A stretch of DNA of 64,000 bases from Rostrohypoxylon terebratum (taxonomy: Eukaryota; Ascomycota; Sordariomycetes; Xylariales; Hypoxylaceae). A program made the translations under genes and the position numbers. Under the pieces are notes generated by a model, which saw only the letters and a program-made list of their open reading frames with translations, did not search any database and was not told where the DNA came from. Below, in pieces: positions 47,332 through 58,432 of the stretch. The stretch's first letter is position 1; each line of letters starts with the position of its first letter. The stretch covers positions 186,001-250,000 of the forward strand of contig MU385878.1 in the NCBI GenBank assembly GCA_022497145.1, given 5' to 3'.

Positions 47332-47811
47332 CTACACCCAATAATCTCTCCAGCAGAGCTCACTCGCCTGTTGATTGTTCTTCACAACTCCTCGGTGACT
47401 CTCGGCATTCCAACTAGATTTAATCGTAGTGTCCTTCGAGCTATGCTTTGTTCTGTTGCTACTTTGACTATTCGTACTGACGTCGGTATCGGAAGAGAGA
47501 GCGCAATTGATTGGGCTAGCTTTAGCTCCTCTGTTCCTTCCGTGAAGAGCAACTGGTCGGGACAGCTCCGGCGATCGGTATTCGTGGTAAGCGCGATATT
47601 CGGCGCGACGGGTAGCAACTGTCGTGCCTTTGACAGTTTTTCGCATAGTAGTGGAAGTGGCGGGCCAAGGTTTGAGCTCCAATTCCGCGTAAAATTCGGC
47701 GCCGCTAGATCCGCCGCCGGATTCGCGGGTTCTGTAAGTGGAACCAATGGCGCTCAAGGATAAGAGCAATGTCCTTAGTAATCCGCTAACGGTATCGGGG
47801 AACGACATCAT
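47332..47811 (-). CDS. hypothetical protein (tentative)
   Basis: This is a 159-codon frame from a double ATG (47809-47811 and 47806-47808). The third-position bias to C and G (Gly-GGC, Ala-GCC, Tyr-TAC) in the middle part looks coding. Residues 4-24 are mildly hydrophobic (FPDTVSGLLRTLLLSLSAIG), then the protein is hydrophilic, Ser/Thr/Arg-rich. No domain is recognised. Its stop lies only 107 bases before the start of the next minus-strand gene, so it could also be that gene's leader region read by chance. It may be a fast-evolving lineage-specific protein. An opposing plus-strand frame overlaps it and is less convincing. Confidence 0.35.
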   Translation of the reverse strand: MMSFPDTVSGLLRTLLLSLSAIGSTYRTRESGGGSSGAEFYAELELKPWPATSTTMRKTVKGTTVATRRAEYRAYHEYRSPELSRPVALHGRNRGAKASPINCALSSDTDVSTNSQSSNRTKHSSKDTTIKSSWNAESHRGVVKNNQQASELCWRDYWV

Positions 47812-48453
47812 CGATTGCAAGGTTGTGACATAAAGATTAGGTACTTGTAGTATTAGGTTATTGTTTTTCCCAAGTTCTATCGAATTCTCACTTCGAAATA
47901 AAAAGTAGTATAAAAAGAAAGGGCTGAGGAATTTCTCGGACAATATCCAATGATTGTGTAAGCGGCTGCTGACACAGTACGGCAACCACGGCTTGTTTTA
48001 TGATCGTTTTAGCTGGCCCTTTATCTCCTAGCTTCGATTCATCTTCTACAAAAGAGCCCGATTCCTACCCATCCTACGAATAGTTAATCTATTTAGCGTC
48101 ACCTTTCTACTTCTCTTTGAGGGGTAAACCCGCACACCATTTCTGACAAGGTCACTTGCTTACTTACACGCTCGAGCGTTACTCATGTAAGACAACTGGA
48201 AGTTAATCTAATGTTACCCGTTTCCCTGAAGAATTCGAGGGCTCGAGATCCGTGGTTTAATCATCATAGTGCCAGGGCGTCGTATGCAGCCAAGGTCTAA
48301 ATCCGGAGTATAGCAGAAATTGACTTCAACAGCGCTGTAGCAGTGGCCATGATAGCTACGGCTCGCTAGCAGTGCTTTCCAATTTTAGCCGGAATTTGCG
48401 CATAGATTTCTAGAGTGAATCTAGAGTGAAGATTCTACAATTCTTTACACACA
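47812..48453. promoter_or_regulatory. upstream region of the Shb17-like gene
   Basis: This non-coding 640-bp stretch between divergently read frames should hold the Shb17-like promoter. No defined element is recognised. Confidence 0.45.
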
Positions 48454-49753
48454 ATGGCAACCCCGCGAGTTTTTCTCGTCCGTCACGGTGAAACGGAGTG
48501 GTCCCTAAATGGGAGGCATACGGGCGTGTCTGACATCCCACTTACAGCCAATGGTGAAAAGCGGATAAAAGCAACAGGTCGAGCACTTGTTGGTGACGAT
48601 CGATTGATCGTGCCGAAACAACTTGCACATATGTGAGTTCACTCCATCTCCAATTCTGTACCTAGTTATTCAATCATATCCGCATCTTTATCGTGCCTAA
48701 GAGTTGGTTATCGACTAACAAGGAATTCGGACGAAACTTAACCCCCCCCCCCCTCAAATAACGTTGCATAAATTTGATGTTGCTCAAATCACCATTCTAT
48801 TCAACATCAGACGCATGCCGTTTAAGGCTGTGGTGCTAATGAGACTGCCCAACCCTCCATAACTAATATTATTACATGATTATCCATTGAGCATACTCTC
48901 GTTCTTGTATTTATAAAACAATAGTAGAGGTAGCCAGATTGTCAATAGCCTCACAGTAACCTGCGCGATAATCAAAGCGATAAAAGCACAGATTTGACAT
49001 GTCATCTAAGGATCGTCAATGATATCTTCTACAACTACTAATTATATTATCTCAGATACGTTTCGCCACGAAAACGAGCCCAACGCACGTTTGAATTACT
49101 CAACTTTGGCATCTCAGATCCCTTGCCGTGGAAGGTCCACGGCGATAAGCTTTCTGAAGCTGGCCATACATGCGGAGCACGGGTCGAAGTCACCCAAGAT
49201 ATTCGCGAGTGGGATTATGGCGACTACGAGGGCATAACCACCCCCGAGATTCGCGAGATCCGTGCCAAGCAGGGCCTCGGTCCGAAGTGGGACATTTGGA
49301 AAGACGGATGCGTTGGCGGAGAGTAAGTTGGGCGACACCAACAGGACTACGTCAAGAGGTGAAGTTCAAACACTGATCATTTTCATAGGAGTCCTGATGA
49401 TGTCACGCTCCGTGTGGATCGTCTGATCCAAGAGATTCGGGAGAAGTGGCATGGTCCTGTGATCGGGAAATCCAAGTCAGAAAACTTGCCACCAAGCGAT
49501 GTCCTCATTGTGGCACACGGGCACATTCTCCGCGCTTTCGCCATGAGATGGGTCCAAAAAACGCTCCAAGACGGACCAGCATTCTTGTTAGAAGCTGGTG
49601 GTGTTGGAACATTGAGGTAAGTTTCACTTTTCCACAGCCTTGCGCCACCAAGAAAGCTATAGTACTAATGAGGTCGACCTATACAGCTACGAACACCACA
49701 ACATCGACGAACCAGCTATTTTGCTCGGCGGCGCATTTGTTGTCAGCCCATAG
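48454..49753 (+). CDS. SHB17: histidine phosphatase family, Shb17-like sedoheptulose-1,7-bisphosphatase
   Basis: The exons are 48454-48632, 49056-49322, 49389-49616 and 49687-49753, with introns of 423, 66 and 70 bp; the product is 246 aa. The phosphoglycerate-mutase-like core is plain. FLVRHGETEWSLNGRHTG has phospho-accepting His11, YVSPRKRAQRT carries the next phosphate-pocket Arg, and VAHGH provides the second catalytic His192. The sequence ends GGAFVVSP. IREWDYGDYEGIT matches the yeast Shb17 subgroup, which hydrolyses sedoheptulose-1,7-bisphosphate to feed ribose synthesis; substrate assignment is by resemblance. The first intron is long for this genome. All exon junctions are phase 2 and keep frame. 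Confidence 0.9.
48633..49055 (+). other. long first intron of the Shb17-like gene
   Basis: This 423-bp GT-AG intron contains a C12 run at 48742-48753. No open frame, terminal repeats or RNA is recognised inside it. Confidence 0.8.
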
Positions 49754-52700
49754 GAGAGCAACGTAGGATGGTTCTCCATTATACCTAGGATACAATATAG
49801 ACCTATTTAGACTCAAAATACACACAATGTCTACGATATAGGTAGTTCTCTATATGAAGAACCTTCGAACTGCGGCCAAATTTAGAAGTAGTGTCGGCTT
49901 AATTATATCGTCTATGAAGGTTTCTCAAATTTTAGAGCGGTCTTCATTGGACACTGCGACCTACACTCTCGTTGCATGTTTTCGATGACTGATCGTTGCC
50001 AATGATACCATCCTCATAATGCTTAACTCCCCAAGGAAAAGCTAAGGAATAAATTATTACAGAAATTTCTTTCGCTCAAGTATACTGCCTTTAAATATCA
50101 AGTAAAGTCTAAGGTTTTATGTCATTTTGGACACTGACTATGGGATGGCCTCTATTTGTTCTGTCAGACATCGATCGTCCGCTTATGCAGAACCAAAGTG
50201 AAAGAAACAAATCGGGGTACATCAGAGTCAGATCCCAAGACAATCTAATCGTAAGGTCAAACAATTCAGCCGAGTTCAGACCACTTCTTATATTTTCCGA
50301 AGCGTCCTTGTTGTCTAATGCATACTAGGTACGACCCAAGAGTCTAGTACAGTCGAAGGGGCGCGAGGAAAGACAGAAGCCCAGTAATAAACTTATATGG
50401 GTACGCTCGAAGGGTCGTAGGAGAAGAGTTGAAGTTATTGTATTGGTGGCTATAGTTGTCTAAGGTGTCCATGGTTGTATTCTTCGTCTGAAACAAACAC
50501 GTCGTACCTCCCACGGTGTTCGGTTTTTGATCGGTTGTTCCAGGTTCTCGAGGTAATGTATACTGAACTCGTCTCGGGAGGGTTTAGTTCTCGCTAGGTC
50601 GAAGTATCTCGGAATAGAAATCCCCTGGAGCATTATTAACTACTAACAAACCCATTACGAATAATGTTAAGTTACGAGAATGCCGTAATACTATGATGTG
50701 TATAAGAGTTAGTTTAAACCAGTTTTTAAGCAAGGCAGAAATGCAGAATCGAATAGGTAAGAAGTAAAGTCGACTAGATTACGCAAGGCTCAAAGAGAAG
50801 AGAGATTACTCCCTTATATCGAAATGGAATGATGTAAATCAAAACCTATACCTGCCCCGATTAAAGACTGCAAGAGATCGACCGTGTCATCACAATAATG
50901 ATAATGACTAGCAACGGCCTTCCAATCCCCCTGAGATGGTGTGTATTATTTTTGATAATGGTTTGTACTTTGTCTGGCCATAATAGAGATGCGTTAGATT
51001 CAGGAGGTGGAACTCTAGCTCGTCAACTAAACGACCGAATCCTGTTGATATCCTCCATTCAAAAAAGGAGTTTAACATGACGTCTCTTCGATAGATTTTC
51101 GATACGATGGGACGTTTTTACTCGAGGAGCGATCGAGGCTATATGCTAGGAAATCGTAGGTATCTTTCGAGATTATTTTCATTACGGTACTCTTTTAGGG
51201 GTTTGATTAGGTCATTATAGTTGATGATTTCTCAATGCCACAAAATATATACAGCAAAGAGAAAATAGGAACTCGATCCAAATGTTGGCCAAGGGAAATA
51301 AACAATAGCGCGTGGTTTGGTAATACTTATCGGTTCGATATTGGTGTACCAAGACAGGTACCCGTACCTAGCTATCTTTGCTCAATGATACTGGCATTGG
51401 CACATTGGCATGACCACTATCGAGCTCAATAGAATCGACTTCTAGTACTTCGTCAAACTCCAAGTATTTCCGATGAAACGACATTTAGCAAAACTGAGGC
51501 AATAAATCATGTCCAACATTTACAAAGTTTTTTTTTCCTGGTTTGCTTGTGTTCTCTTTTGGGTAGAGGCTAAAGACACTATTGTTCTTCTAGTATGGTA
51601 GAGCCTACGTGTACAGTAATCGTTTAGTCATCTAAGGGAAGCCTAAGTCCAAGGTTCTAGGCACAAACATGCTTTTCCCAGTAGAGGTAACCGCCTCGCC
51701 GGTTCGGTTCGGTTACCCCCCTACTACCTAGGCGCGCAAACGCTTAACGTGGCAGCCCGATAACCTTTTTTCCCTCCTCTTAGGCATGCAAGATGGAGCC
51801 GCGGTCTCGGTCCAGTCAAACTTCTTGCAAGGGCATAAAACCCCCGAATAATGGGGAAAATTCTCTTAAAATACTTAAGCAAACGTACCTACTACTACCT
51901 AGAAATTCGGTGCGGTGCGGTACGGTACGTGGCGTCATCCGCTAAATGTCCGCTGGGTCTCTGATCTCTAGTGTTAGGCGATCTTGAACGAGTATCCTGC
52001 GTAGCACTAGCACGCTACAGTATTACTTGCGTATGTTCTAGGTAGTAGGTAGTCAGGAATAGGTACTTAGGTATGTATGCGTATGCAGAATCCAGATAAA
52101 CCTGGAGTCACTACTCTCGGGACGTGATGACGGCTTGTTTCACCATTCTTGTACTACTATAGAAAGCAAGAAGAAGAAGAAAAAAAATAGCGGTTCGTGG
52201 GTGTACGATACATACATATCTGGACATATTTCTGTTTGGATGTGGGATATATGCTAGGTTAGGCTGTGAGACAGCGATCTTCTCCAATGGTTGGAGTCTT
52301 GATGCATATACAACGACGCCGTCGAAGGATTGCGTTTCATGCGCACCAACTATTGCTGACCTCGCCTGAACAACCTTTTCTCGCACTAGACCAAAAACTC
52401 ACCATAGACGCTAGAATGAGCCAGCATGGCGCAGTCAATGAGAAAACATATTTGTAATAATACCTAGTCCTACTTAGTCCTACCTAGTATTATATGTAGA
52501 CATTATAGGTTGACCGTTGTGGAAGGAATGTTGTATCTAGACCGGCAGTTAGCTCGCCCCTCGCCTTAATTAACCGTTAGCCCTAGCTGGTTGATACGGA
52601 TGTACACACCTACGTCTACTACCGTACTGTACATACAATGTCATACATAGTAGTAGGACGGTGGACCTAGGAACTAGGACCTACATAGTAGGTATACAAC

Positions 52701-54360
52701 CATAAATATTCACCTTGGGCTTGGGAGATGGCCGTGCTTAGGGTAGCTAGCGGTCCATTCGGAACCTTGCGGGAGCTAGAACATTTCATCGTCACACGTC
52801 TACTTCGCAAAGAGACTAGTCACGTTGTTCCGCGTCGTATCCTCATATAATAATACACGGTGCCACCTGTCTGATTACTTAATAATCCAGCACCTAAGAC
52901 TCAAGAGGTCGATCCGATGTTGTCACATAGGACCGTAGGACCTAGGTCCTAGGTACATACATATAATATGGGCAATATGGACCTGTTAATAGATCATTTA
53001 TCATTTCATTGTAGCTTACCAAGTAATATCGGTAGCCCACCTTTTCTCTTCATCTTTTCTACATCTTCCCAAGAGTTAGCCTGCATGAACGGATTGGCCT
53101 GTGACTCTCAAACGGGGAAGCCGGGTCGTGGAGATGCCATTCTTCACCCCTCCTTTTTGCCTAGACGCGAAGAATGGCGGTGCGAGGTCACGGCGGTGCC
53201 GGCGTATGCGTGTAATGTGTCGCTAAGATCCCCAGAGCGAAAAGGCGACTGGGATACCGATGTAAACGTCAAATTAGACACCGAAAGGTCCGCCGGATCT
53301 ATTCCGCGCGATCATGGGCAAGTGGTACAGTAGCATTTTAATGGTCAACGATTGTCGACGAATCTAGTCTTTTCCTATCGAAACCTTGGCCTCCGTATCC
53401 ACTTGGGAGGGTCCACTGGTTCTGTGTAGTCCGACCAAGCACCCCTATCGTTCGTGACCCCTTCGGGGCTTTGGTTCATCATCTCTCAGCGTGGTAGTAC
53501 CGTAGTACACATCACTGTAGTCAAGGTTACGGCGTAGCATTAGCGCGCACGCGCACCGACTTTGGGTTGTCTACCTCTCTAATACGTTTCCTGGCACCTC
53601 AAACATGGGTGAAGCTACCCTTGCCTGGATAGGGCGAACATCTAGAACGTTTTGACATCAGCATGTCGCTCTACACGGTACGAGCGCGTCAACTGTAATT
53701 CTGCCAATTCTGATATCTCAGGTGAACCCGAATGTCCTTTTTTTTAAAGATTTGTTTCTAAACCAAAGCAAATCGCGGTCTGCGGCTCGTTGATATCATG
53801 ACCCATGTTATGAAGGCAATGCGGCAGACGACGTTTCAGAATAGACATAATAGAACCAGAACAACCACCCAGCGTTTGGATTTTTGCCGTGAGGCGAACC
53901 AATCTTCTTAATACCCCCCCGCCCTTCCCGTCTTCGAACAGAGCGGGCGTCTTCAACAGAATTAGAATCATAAGCAGAACCGACGTAAGAAAGCAAATAG
54001 ACAATATGCTATGATCGAGGTTTGTCGCCAAACTAGAAGTGTTCTAAGTAAGTAGGTAGTCTTCCAACCGGCCCCTCCACCCATTTTCGTACTCGTCCAC
54101 AAAGACCGCGAATTACGCCCTCGACTCGTTGCCGCCGCCCTGGTGAATGAAATGCAAATGCCGCCCCGAATGCTCCTCCCCGACTCGTAGATTTGAAAAT
54201 CGATCAGAACACCGAGGAATCGTCGCCGATTTAACCGTCCGGACAAGCCGCCAGCAGCCATCTATTTTCCCAGCCTCCCTCTGTAGGTTCCCCCCTTCGG
54301 TAAGAGTATCGACTTCTTCGCCATCCGGTGGCTGTCATGGATAATCGATATCCATCACTG
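49754..54360. other. 4.6-kb gene-poor region
   Basis: No protein gene can be supported. Candidate frames at 50119-50328, 52968-53333 and 53744-54261 lack motifs, credible starts or splice partners. ACCTAGGT occurs at 52940-52947 in an extended palindromic setting. A small inverted pair gtaaccg/cggttac lies near 51688-51715. Confidence 0.5.
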
Positions 54361-55658
54361 CTATGTTCGCCTGTTCAAGCGGCCTAGCATCTTCTGATCG
54401 ATATCGTTGTTAGAAGTTGGGCCAGTGCCCATTATGTTTTCCAGGCTCATTACGGAACTCGCGGTACTGTGTCCTGCTGGAGGGCCAGACGGACTGCCTC
54501 TCGGCGGTGGCGTCCTGTTGTCGTACCCGGCATACGGAGCCTGCTGGGGGTTTAGCTGAGGCAACGGTTGTAAATGACTTGGACTGCCGCTAGACGACGG
54601 GGAACGTCGCCGCGGATTGTCCTCAGGAAATGTACTTGGAGGAGGTAAACGCACTCCGTGCTCATCGTCCGCAGGTCTCGGCCGCCGCCTGCCTGCTTCG
54701 GACCTCTCCTCCGAAAAAGACCCATACGAGCCAGTCGGCGAAGGTAGAGACTGGTCGTACTGCGGATTCGTAGCTTGAAACCCGCTAGCCGGTGCAAGAT
54801 TCGACCCGCCTGACAACGGCTGTCCGTATGCCCCGAATAGTTGGGTACCTGGAGGAATGCCGTTTGGCAGAGCCGACACAGGAACAAATGCGGTAGACGA
54901 GGAAGACGATACCGGCTGAAAGACACATTCCTGATTCATCTTGATACAGTTCGTGCATTTCCCTCCCGGAGAATTTTGGTAGCCACTGCAACGAATCTAG
55001 AATTACATTAGTTTCCCCTAGAAATATTATGTTCATATACACATATCCTTACCTTTCTCCTCCTACAATACCTGCAAGCAATAGAAGTTCGTTGCCGAGG
55101 AGCGGACTGCTGCATCACGGCAGCTCCTGAAGGCACGCCTCTGGCGTACTCCGGAGGGTAAACTCCAGGCGTGACACGATCTTGCCGATACGTAAAGTCG
55201 TACGGATTTGGAGCACTATACCCAGGGAAGTACGGCGTCGCCCTCGGATCCTGTGAGTAGCTAGCCCTTGGATCTGGAGCCGGCGCATGGACAGGCGGGA
55301 GATAAGAAGGATGGCTGGTGCTAGGAGGAGGATAGGCGCCGCCGCTCGGGGGAGAGTAAGCAGGACCTGGAGGTACCTGAGCGGAGGTAGGCGGAGGGGG
55401 ATATCCATTTGTAGAACTGGGTGAAGGACCATAACCGCTAGATCTTGGATCCCAGCCTCTACCAGCAGATGCGCTATAGGTACCGTGGGGGTCCTGGATG
55501 GATGGCAATCTTACCGTGCTCGTCGCCATTTGTGGTCGTGAATGATAAGGGATTACTCTCGCACGATCGTCTTCCTCGCCGGGAACAGGAGGATACTGAG
55601 ATTCGTCGTTTGGGTCGTGCCTTAAAGGTTGTCCTCTATTTCGACGATCTTCTGCCAT
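54361..55658 (-). CDS. Zn2Cys6 transcription factor, Pro/Tyr-rich
   Basis: The minus-strand exons are 55658-55053 and 54996-54361 with a 56-bp intron; the product is 413 aa. The zinc cluster is split by the intron: ACRYCRRRK before it and IRCSGYQ after it. The six cysteines are Cys195, 198, 205, 216, 219 and 226 (C-x2-C-x6-C-x10-C-x2-C-x6-C). The first 190 residues are Pro/Tyr/Ser-rich and disordered, and the C-terminal part is also Ser/Pro-rich, so no fungal-specific middle homology domain is present. This layout (central cluster, flanking low complexity, short protein) resembles a conserved class of filamentous-fungal regulators. No target can be named. Its upstream region has purine and AT tracts, suggesting a long leader. 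Confidence 0.9.
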
Positions 55659-56126
55659 GCTACATTAATAGACGCTTAGGGGCGCCAGGGTGAGGTTTGA
55701 GAGCTGGAGCCACGCAGCGACTAGGAAGAAATGTGGTTTTAGGTGACGTCTGAGGCGGCGCGTGTTTCGAGATTAAAATACCCTGGCGATTTGACGATTT
55801 CTTTTCAAATGCACGATTCCCGAGACAAGGTAATAAAACAACCGATGACCATGTCAATTTTTTTTCTAGAAAAAATCCTTTCTTGGGATGTGGAAACGGA
55901 GGACCGAGCCGAGGCGAACCGCAAGTCCAGAAAAGTTGTCAGGTGCGCAATACACAAAACCGATATCCTTGGAGGCTACCAGGTCGGTTAACGACGCATG
56001 CAAATGGAGGAAGTGGCGTAAGAGAGGATTAGGAGGATGACACAGAGATTAATTATAGAATAGCGGGAAATCAGTCGATAATACTGTTACAGATATCGAG
56101 AATATGAGAAGAAGGTATGTGTGTGG

Positions 56127-56179
56127 TGAGAGTGAGAGAAAGAGAGAGTAAGAGAGATAAAGATAGAGAGCGAGAGAGT
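56127..56179. repeat. GA-rich purine tract
   Basis: This is a nearly pure GA run, about 470 bp upstream of the minus-strand Zn2Cys6 ATG. On the gene's own strand it is a CT tract, a pattern often seen near fungal transcription starts. Confidence 0.7.
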
Positions 56180-56579
56180 TTGTGTGAGTGAGAGAAGTTT
56201 AGTTGCAAGTGAGAAGACAACTGCGTGGTGGAAAAGGACGGCGGCGCAAGAAATTTAGGTATTTAGGTGGAATGGCGGGGCCAACCGTGGTGGAAGGGGA
56301 AGAACCTTAACAACACAGACGGCGGAGTCTGTAGTGCCGGGAGGAAAGAGAAGGGCCTGACTCTTCTATATTTTGGATGCGGGATGACCCTTGGTGACGC
56401 TTGGGGGCTGCTGCAAGAGAATCTTGGAAAAGCCTAGCTAGCCCGTTAGCTGGAATGAACCGAACAAAATAGAACTTCTAAGTGGTAAAAAAAAAAAAGT
56501 ATAGTGACGATTTTAGTCTGGGAATGGGGCCGCGCGAGGGGTCTAAACGAATAAATAAATAGTTCAGGTAGGTACCGGG

Positions 56580-56695
56580 AAATACATGTACATATATATC
56601 CCATATATACAGACATATATACGTAGATATAAATATATAAATATAGATATATCTATACGATATATATATGCATATATATCCAATGTCGTCGTATG
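56580..56695. repeat. AT-rich ata/tat tract
   Basis: This is a degenerate (AT)n-type stretch with many tatata words and little G or C. Confidence 0.7.
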
Positions 56696-57141
56696 CCGTA
56701 GGATGGGTGTGATGTATGAATATGTGTTCATACGTGTTTAAAATGATCATGCTCGCTCACGAGGACGAGTCTCATTTTAGAAAAAAAAAATACACATATT
56801 CACACATACGGGCATACACGCGCACATACAGACACGTACCTCGCAAAAACCAACCAGAAGCCGTGAGAACTTCCACAGCACACAACGTTAAAACAGAACT
56901 AACCTGCTGCCCGGAGGCTGCCCTAGCTGGCTAAGTACCTGGCTCACTAAAGTAAGCAGGTAATCATCCGGCCAACTAACCAACACGGCGGATGGATTAA
57001 CGTCTAAAAGGGACTAGCTGTGCTAGATGGGCAAGGGACAGTGGCGGGTTGGTAGGGGTCAAAACATCGATTTTGGCTGAGTGTCGGCGCTGGTAAGTTA
57101 AAGGGCAATGCTATATGGAATCATGGATGTTGTAGCCCTAG

Positions 57142-57162
57142 AGGTAGGTAGGTAGGTAGGTA
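57142..57162. repeat. AGGT tetranucleotide repeat
   Basis: Five consecutive aggt units plus one extra base. Further tacctac/aggtag words are common across neighbouring non-coding DNA. Confidence 0.85.
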
Positions 57163-57794
57163 ATATGCATAGGTTGTGTATAGGTATGTATATGTGTGCG
57201 TGCCCTAGCCACTGCGTAGGTAACTACATAAGTAATAAGCTACTAGCTACTTACATGTAGCTACCTACCTAGGTAGATGTTGGGGCTAGGTACCAGGTAT
57301 TATGGGTCAGGGACTGGGAACTAGGGACCAGGGACGACAATGATTTTTTTTTTTGGCGACTTTGCGGACGCAGTTCTGCAAGCGGAGCCAGACCCGCAGT
57401 TGCAAGGATGATGGGGATGGGGATAGGAACGGGAATGGAAGACTTGTCTGGATGTGGAGGTCCAAGATAGTCTAAGTGATTTGGTGTAAGTTTGATTCGA
57501 ATGATTGACAAGGTGTTGCCATGCCCGACGCAGGACAAGGCCAGGACAGGCTGGGCAGGGCAATTTTCAGGTGGTACTCGACCGGAATACTAAAGACCTA
57601 GACGAGACTAGGAGATTTAAGAGACTAAGAAACTTAAGACCTAGGAGGCTAAGAAAACTGAGCTAGAAGAAGATCCGAGGTATGATGAAAGTATGTAATA
57701 GGTAGTGCGTGCGGTGCGTGCAATGGGTAGGTAATATGTAACAGTGTATGTTGGTTGTATCATGGATGTAAGTAACATGCAATATGTATGTAGT

Positions 57795-57819
57795 AAAAAA
57801 AAAAAAAAAAAAAAAAAAA
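57795..57819. repeat. poly-A run of 25
   Basis: Twenty-five uninterrupted A residues on the plus strand. No target duplication or retroelement body is seen next to it. Confidence 0.9.
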
Positions 57820-58330
57820 GACGTACCTTTTTTCCTGCTCTTTCCAACTCACCATTCACACTTCACGACTCACAAATTGCTTTGAACTCGACCTGACTTT
57901 ACCCCCAACCCGACTTGACTACGTAGAGCTAATGCTCTACTAGCGGCAGCGTTCCTTTCCGGGGTGGGCTAATCAGAACGGTGATTCGCGCCGGTGGATT
58001 AGAAACAAAAAGAACGGAACCGACGGCGGATGAACTACTACTGCCTACTGCGGGTGGAGTGAAGGCTGTGTGGATGAGTTGGCGACCGAAAAATACTTTG
58101 TAACTTCCTAGTAGCATGAGCTATTGAGTCGCTAGCCGAGTAAGAGAGGCAGAAAAGAAGAGAGAGGATGTCATATACCTGCAAAGTAGCTAAGGCGGCT
58201 GTGACGATCTCGCTAGCTAGAAGAGAACAGAAAGAGATAGGTACAAGTAGGTCGCCTCATACGATTTCTGTCCTAGGTATTATGTGTTGGTAACGATACG
58301 TAAGGTTTGGGGAAAGACCTTGTACGCGAA

Positions 58331-58432
58331 GGAATAGGATGGATGAGAGGGATGGGATGGGTAGATGGGTAGATGAGTAGATTGGTAGACGAATGGACGG
58401 ATGGGTGGATGGATGGATGATGAGGATGGATC
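58331..58432. repeat. degenerate gatg/gatgg repeat
   Basis: Repeated gatgggtag and gatggatg words with many substitutions span about 100 bp. Confidence 0.7.

Noticed and set aside
47200..47763. 187-codon plus-strand frame overlapping the minus-strand hypothetical gene
   Set aside because: Ser/Phe/Arg-rich shadow of the better-looking minus-strand frame and includes the promoter of the small membrane protein gene.
52968..53333. 121-codon plus-strand frame
   Set aside because: No recognisable domain, mixed composition, no splice-compatible neighbours; chance frame more likely.
57795..57819. A25 run as the tail of a retroposon
   Set aside because: No target-site duplication or upstream element body was visible; a simple homopolymer is the plainer reading.
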